Below, piece by piece: positions 60,210-64,000 of a stretch of 64,000 nt of DNA. The position numbers were made by a program, and so were the translations under genes. The DNA is from Stropharia rugosoannulata (Eukaryota > Basidiomycota > Agaricomycetes > Agaricales > Strophariaceae): the NCBI GenBank assembly GCA_028532985.1, contig JANCIK010000010.1, forward strand, positions 2,914,001 to 2,978,000. The letters are read 5' to 3'. The notes below the pieces were generated by a model. It was not told the DNA's origin. It saw nothing but the letters and a program-made list of their open reading frames with translations, and made no database searches. Every line of letters begins with the position of its first letter. Position 1 is the first letter of the stretch.

Positions 60210-61768
60210 ATGCCACCTATTAGGACAGAAGATGAGGATTACACGTACGAATCGGAAGACACAGACATTCTGAAGTGTAAAGCGCCATATTCTTTGTGTA
60301 AGCGGAACAGCAGTCGAAAGCGCGCGCGTATGTCCTTCCCACTGGTTGAGAAATAGTCACTTTTTCTCAGCGCGTCGATCTTCCTGAATTAGCTTCGCGC
60401 CGGAGTCTTTCTTCCTCCACACTTGTATCCGAGGAGTCGATATCCGATGATTTAAAATCCTCTGCCGCGACAATTTGCAACACGAAGCAAACGATCGTTG
60501 TATCCGGCGTTACATTACGGCCCACAGTCGCGTTCGACACGTTTTGGAGGGTGGCTGCAGAAAGGAAGAATATTGATGACAGAAGACGCGCCGGACTGCC
60601 TGCACCGTGAGTGGCTCTTATTCCTATAAAATTACCGGTGTTTGGTCACTCTCTAGACTGCTGACCTTGACGCAGATGGACTGACGACCCCATCCTACGT
60701 AACAACTTCTTCTGCAACACTTTCCGCGTTCTCGACAAAGTTTGCCAATACCTAATACGTGAGGTCATAGAAAAAGGCTCACAGGATCCAGTCGATGTTG
60801 TTTTTCGCGTTCTGCTGTTCAACTCGTTCACGAAAATCGAAACATGGGAACATCTCAACAACGCTCTTGGGCCTTTGACTTGGAAAAGATACGATCGGAA
60901 TGCATACGCTGAAGTACTCCAAAATATCGACGGCACCCTGTATACTGGGGCATTTATTAAACCCGCTCCTTCATTCGGTTACAAGCAAAATTACATGAAC
61001 CACCTCTGCCTCGTAGAACACCTCATGGAGAATAAACTTCCCAGTCGTCTTCTGGCAGCAGAGTACCTAGCGAATGTCTACGAATATTTAATTTCGTTTC
61101 CAAGCATGGGTCCCTTTTCGACATATCAACTCATGTTGTGTTTATCATATACCAATGTGCTCAATTTTCACCAAAATGACTTCGTTATCTCAGGACCGGG
61201 CTCAATTTCAGGACTAAATAAATTATTCGGAAGTTCAATGACGCGCGGACGACAAGCGGTGCGCAATTTCGATGTTGATGTCATGCGATACATGACGGAC
61301 TCACAAAATTATCACTTCCAACGCCTCGGTATAAACTTCTCCGGCCTCGGTCCCAAACGCCTGCCCATGAGCGTTGCAGACATCGAGCATACGCTTTGTG
61401 AAGTCGACAAGTACTGTCGCGCCGCGCATCCCGGGCTGAAGGGTAAGCGAACCAATCTTCACCGTAAGTACACGGCTTCAGAGACGCGTAACCACGCTGC
61501 AGAAAAGATGGTGCTGCCGAAAGCCTGGTCGCATCCGGCGCGGCTGGTCCCCCGTATCAGACCTGAAAAAGCACTCATCGTGGAGAAGCGCTACGAGGTG
61601 TCCCACATCAGCGATACTCGCCTAGATCCTGATGGCCAGAGGCAGTTCTTTGTTTATTGGGTGGGATATCCTCCCGAAGACGCTACTTGGGAGTTTGAGA
61701 GCTCCTTGCTGGACGATGCGCCCACGACTGTTGCGGAGTACCTCGCAAAGAAGGTTCTAAACTCGTGA
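60210..61768 (+). CDS. 5-hmdU DNA kinase helical-domain protein fused to a chromodomain
   Basis: Three exons (60210-60327, 60393-60606, 60676-61768) give 474 residues. The first 105 are acidic, then Ser/Arg-rich and disordered. From about residue 105 the sequence FDTFWRVAAERKNIDDRRRA, AGLPAPWTDDPIL, FFCNTFRVLDKVCQYLIREV and VVFRVLLFNSFTKIETWE matches what I recall of the helical domain attached to phage 5-hydroxymethyl-deoxyuridine DNA kinases (also called the alpha-glutamyl/putrescinyl-thymine pyrophosphorylase clade). Later parts include FLISFPSMGPFSTYQ-like and DSQNYHFQRLGINFSGLGPKR segments. The C-terminus from about residue 410 is a chromodomain: KRYEVSHISDTRL, FFVYWVGYPPEDATWEFESSL, VAEYLAKK. 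No P-loop kinase motif is present. The likely location is nuclear chromatin. The domain calls come from remembered motifs; biochemical function in fungi is not established. Confidence 0.8.
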
Positions 61769-62363
61769 GATACCTTTGTTCAAAATTTTACTCAAAGTTA
61801 TCTACGACTATCTTGGTTATACATAGCTGCTCTGTACTTTTAGTTATCTCTAGCTATCTAATTTGCTTACTCTTTTTGCATATTGTATTTACATATACCC
61901 ATCGTACCGAACTTGTTGTGCTAACTAGTACATAATACCTAGGACTTGCTCTACTTATATGTGTTCCTTCGCTTTCCTTCGCTGTTCTACTCCGCGGCGA
62001 ATTATACCATTGCGTACTTACCAGCTCAAATGTAGAGTCATGTTTGTATGTATCCGGGCACCGGGGCACCCTGCGTTTGAGCTTTTACCGGTGTAAATAC
62101 TCTACCGTGCCCCCCTTCGGTATAAGCCGCGCCAGCTCGAAAGCAGAATCACTGACAATGAGTCTTGTACTCTTCGGCGCTTGCAAGCCAATTGCGAGCA
62201 ACTTGGGAGGAGAGGAGGCGCCCGGCTGGCCCGGGGCGGCAGCGGCACCAGCATGGTCACGTGGTAAAGTAAACGCGCTCCTGCAAGTTGCAGTGGTTCC
62301 CTTAGTTCCAACATAATTCGGCCTACGATCTTGAAAGAGACTTCAAGATCCATTTGGGCATCC
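61769..62363. other. Intergenic, nothing recognised
   Basis: About 600 bases between the chromodomain and nucleoporin genes; GC-rich near 62200-62280, likely a promoter. Confidence 0.45.
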
Positions 62364-64000
62364 ATGAACAGCACACATCGTCTCAGGGAGTCCTTACTAC
62401 GGGCGCTGTCGTCGCAGGATAGCCATGATGACGAGCAGGAGCTATTTGACCAGCTGATGGTTCAAAAGCCACATATACTGAAACTGTTCGATTTCGGCGC
62501 CCGGAACCCACAAGAGCAAAAGGAGATTGAATCTGGTGGGTCTAAATTCTCTTTACTACAGGAAGTTATCTGACTGTGAACAGGAAAGCCCGTGATACAT
62601 GGTCGCGCCATAAGTATCAACGCAGACTTCGCACGACAAGTAATATTTCTATCGCAGCAGCTGGGCTTGTCTGAAAAATATGTCGCGGAAATACTGCACG
62701 ACGTTATGACCGACAACCCAAACATCACGTCTGTCAGTAGCATTGAAATGACTGTCGCCAACTACCATCAACGCCGGCGCGACCTCGTGGATTCAATAGG
62801 ATTATTGCTGGAAGCCACTGAAGCTGCCGAGACAACGGACGCGTCGCCAACGTACAAGCGACTGGCGTACTTTGTGCGCACTCAGCTATTACCTGGAACG
62901 CGAACGCCAGCGGGGGATATTGCATTACCCCAAAAAATGTTCAAGGAGATCGAGCAATTGGATACTGTCATTGCCAAGGCAGACATGGCAAAGAAAAGCG
63001 CTGGAAGTAATACTGTACCTCCCAATGGCCAGAGTAAGTCGATATACTCTTTTATATCACATTTCTGATTTACAATAGGTACCCCGGCTCTTGGTACGGA
63101 TATCCTCGGGGGGCGATATGATTCGTTGCGGTACGAACGTAGGAATCTCGGGATCGCCCTCTGCTCGATAGCACGATTGGGCTACATCTCAGCTAATGAA
63201 ATCAAACTCATCATTAATTGGCTCGCTGTGAACTCAAACCATCCTATTGTCTATTACTTGCTCACGACCATTTTCCTTACACTCGATCCTATCGACCCGG
63301 GGAACCCACTTTCTGCGAGCCGTCAGCACCTCTCTACCGACAATGATCTTGTCAGCTTTATGTCAAAGAAGCTCCAACCATCCGTAGCGTGGAAGGATCC
63401 TGCTCTGAAGGCAACCATCCTTTTGAAATGGACGTTGTTTTTAACGGAAGCAAGGCACAACGATTCAACTCTGGAACATCGAGACGGGTTCAAAACCGAT
63501 GAATTGGAGATGCACATATGGAATGCTGTTCAAGGCGACGCTTTCAAATTTTTGGCGCAGTCTGTCATATATATTGAAGAAAAGTCAAGCCGGCTGCCTG
63601 TACTTCAAATCTTGGATAAACCCACTTCTGATCAGCAAGACCTGCGCGAAGTACCACTCCCCGACTTCAAATTTGTCATTCTATCTTGCTTCGAAACACT
63701 TCTTCGTACGCTTATTACTCACGCCTCTTCTGAGCTCCGGAAAATCAAACAAAGGCAAGAGGATGTTGTTCTTGCCAACGCGCGGACAGACAGAAATCGA
63801 GCGTCCCGTTTCCCCTCATCCCAATCTCCCCCCACGGAACAATTAGAACCCAAGCTACGGCAAGACATCGCTGTTCTATACTCATTTATTGGCCTGTTAT
63901 ATTCCGCTCTCCCAGCTGAGAGTGCAATTCAGTTCTGGGGTTCCGGTCCAAGCTCTCGTCGCCCTACATTTCAGGAGTCTGTTGAAGCAACGTCTGGTCG
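62364..64000 (+). CDS. Nucleoporin Nup192/Nup205-type, 5' part (runs off window)
   Basis: Three exons are visible: 62364-62535, 62584-63033 and 63079 to the edge. The product starts MNSTHRLRESLLRALSSQD, then KPHILKLFDFGARNPQEQKEIESG, FARQVIFLSQQLGLSEKYVAEIL and RRDLVDSIGLLLEATEAA. Next come GGRYDSLRYERRNLGIALCSIARLGYIS, WLAVNSNHPIVYYLL and LKATILLKWTLFLTEARH. This is the all-helical N-terminal region of the large inner-ring scaffold nucleoporin. The full protein in fungi is about 1700-2100 residues, so roughly a quarter is seen here. It builds the inner ring of the nuclear pore. The ATG at 62364 follows an in-frame upstream stretch without a better start. Confidence 0.9.

Overview
The window looks like nuclear DNA of an agaricomycete (mushroom-forming basidiomycete). 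Genes carry many GT-AG introns of about 45-70 bases. The families are typical of that group: a class I hydrophobin, GH79-type secreted proteins, DUF6534 membrane proteins, a HET-domain protein, a Ppo-type dioxygenase and a caspase-like peptidase. Nothing prokaryotic, organellar, CRISPR-like or plasmid-like was seen. All gene models here were built by hand: exons were joined by reading frame, splice signals and recalled family motifs, without database searches.

Layout. At 0.3-2.3 kb lies a degraded Ppo (fatty-acid dioxygenase) relic on the minus strand. At 3.8-5.9 kb is an intact DUF2235 hydrolase-like gene with a probable 3-base exon. At 6.6-7.3 kb is the end of an unresolved membrane-protein gene. 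At 8.3-12.0 kb an NAD(P)-binding protein and an acylaminoacyl-peptidase are divergently transcribed from a short shared promoter. At 12.4-13.8 kb is a DUF6534 membrane protein. At 16.9-22.6 kb are two tandem GH79-type genes, and a third copy lies at 52.0-54.4 kb. At 24.5-26.9 kb is a long-chain acyl-CoA synthetase. At 29.5-31.9 kb is a caspase-like gene followed by a decayed copy of its own 3' end. At 32.8-36.5 kb is cytosolic leucyl-tRNA synthetase. At 37.9-38.4 kb is a hydrophobin. At 39.2-43.2 kb are an unrecognised Cys-motif protein and a peroxisomal-type acyl-CoA oxidase. At 45.2-47.4 kb is a Pho84-like phosphate transporter. At 48.1-48.7 kb is a small secreted double-psi-barrel protein. 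At 49.4-51.2 kb is a HET-domain protein, followed by a 44-bp perfect inverted repeat. At 54.8-56.4 kb is an F-box protein and at 56.8-59.3 kb an MFS permease. At 60.2-61.8 kb is a protein joining the 5-hmdU-DNA-kinase helical domain to a chromodomain. A Nup192/205-type nucleoporin runs off the right edge from 62.4 kb.

How the genes relate. There is no obvious single pathway cluster. Two genes act in fatty-acid metabolism (acyl-CoA synthetase and acyl-CoA oxidase), with a dead oxylipin-type gene at the left. Housekeeping genes (LeuRS, nucleoporin, peptidase) are interspersed with fast-evolving lineage-specific families (HET, F-box, caspase-like, GH79, hydrophobin). The most unusual gene is the chromodomain protein at 60.2 kb, which suggests a chromatin-directed role for a domain otherwise known from DNA-base hypermodification.
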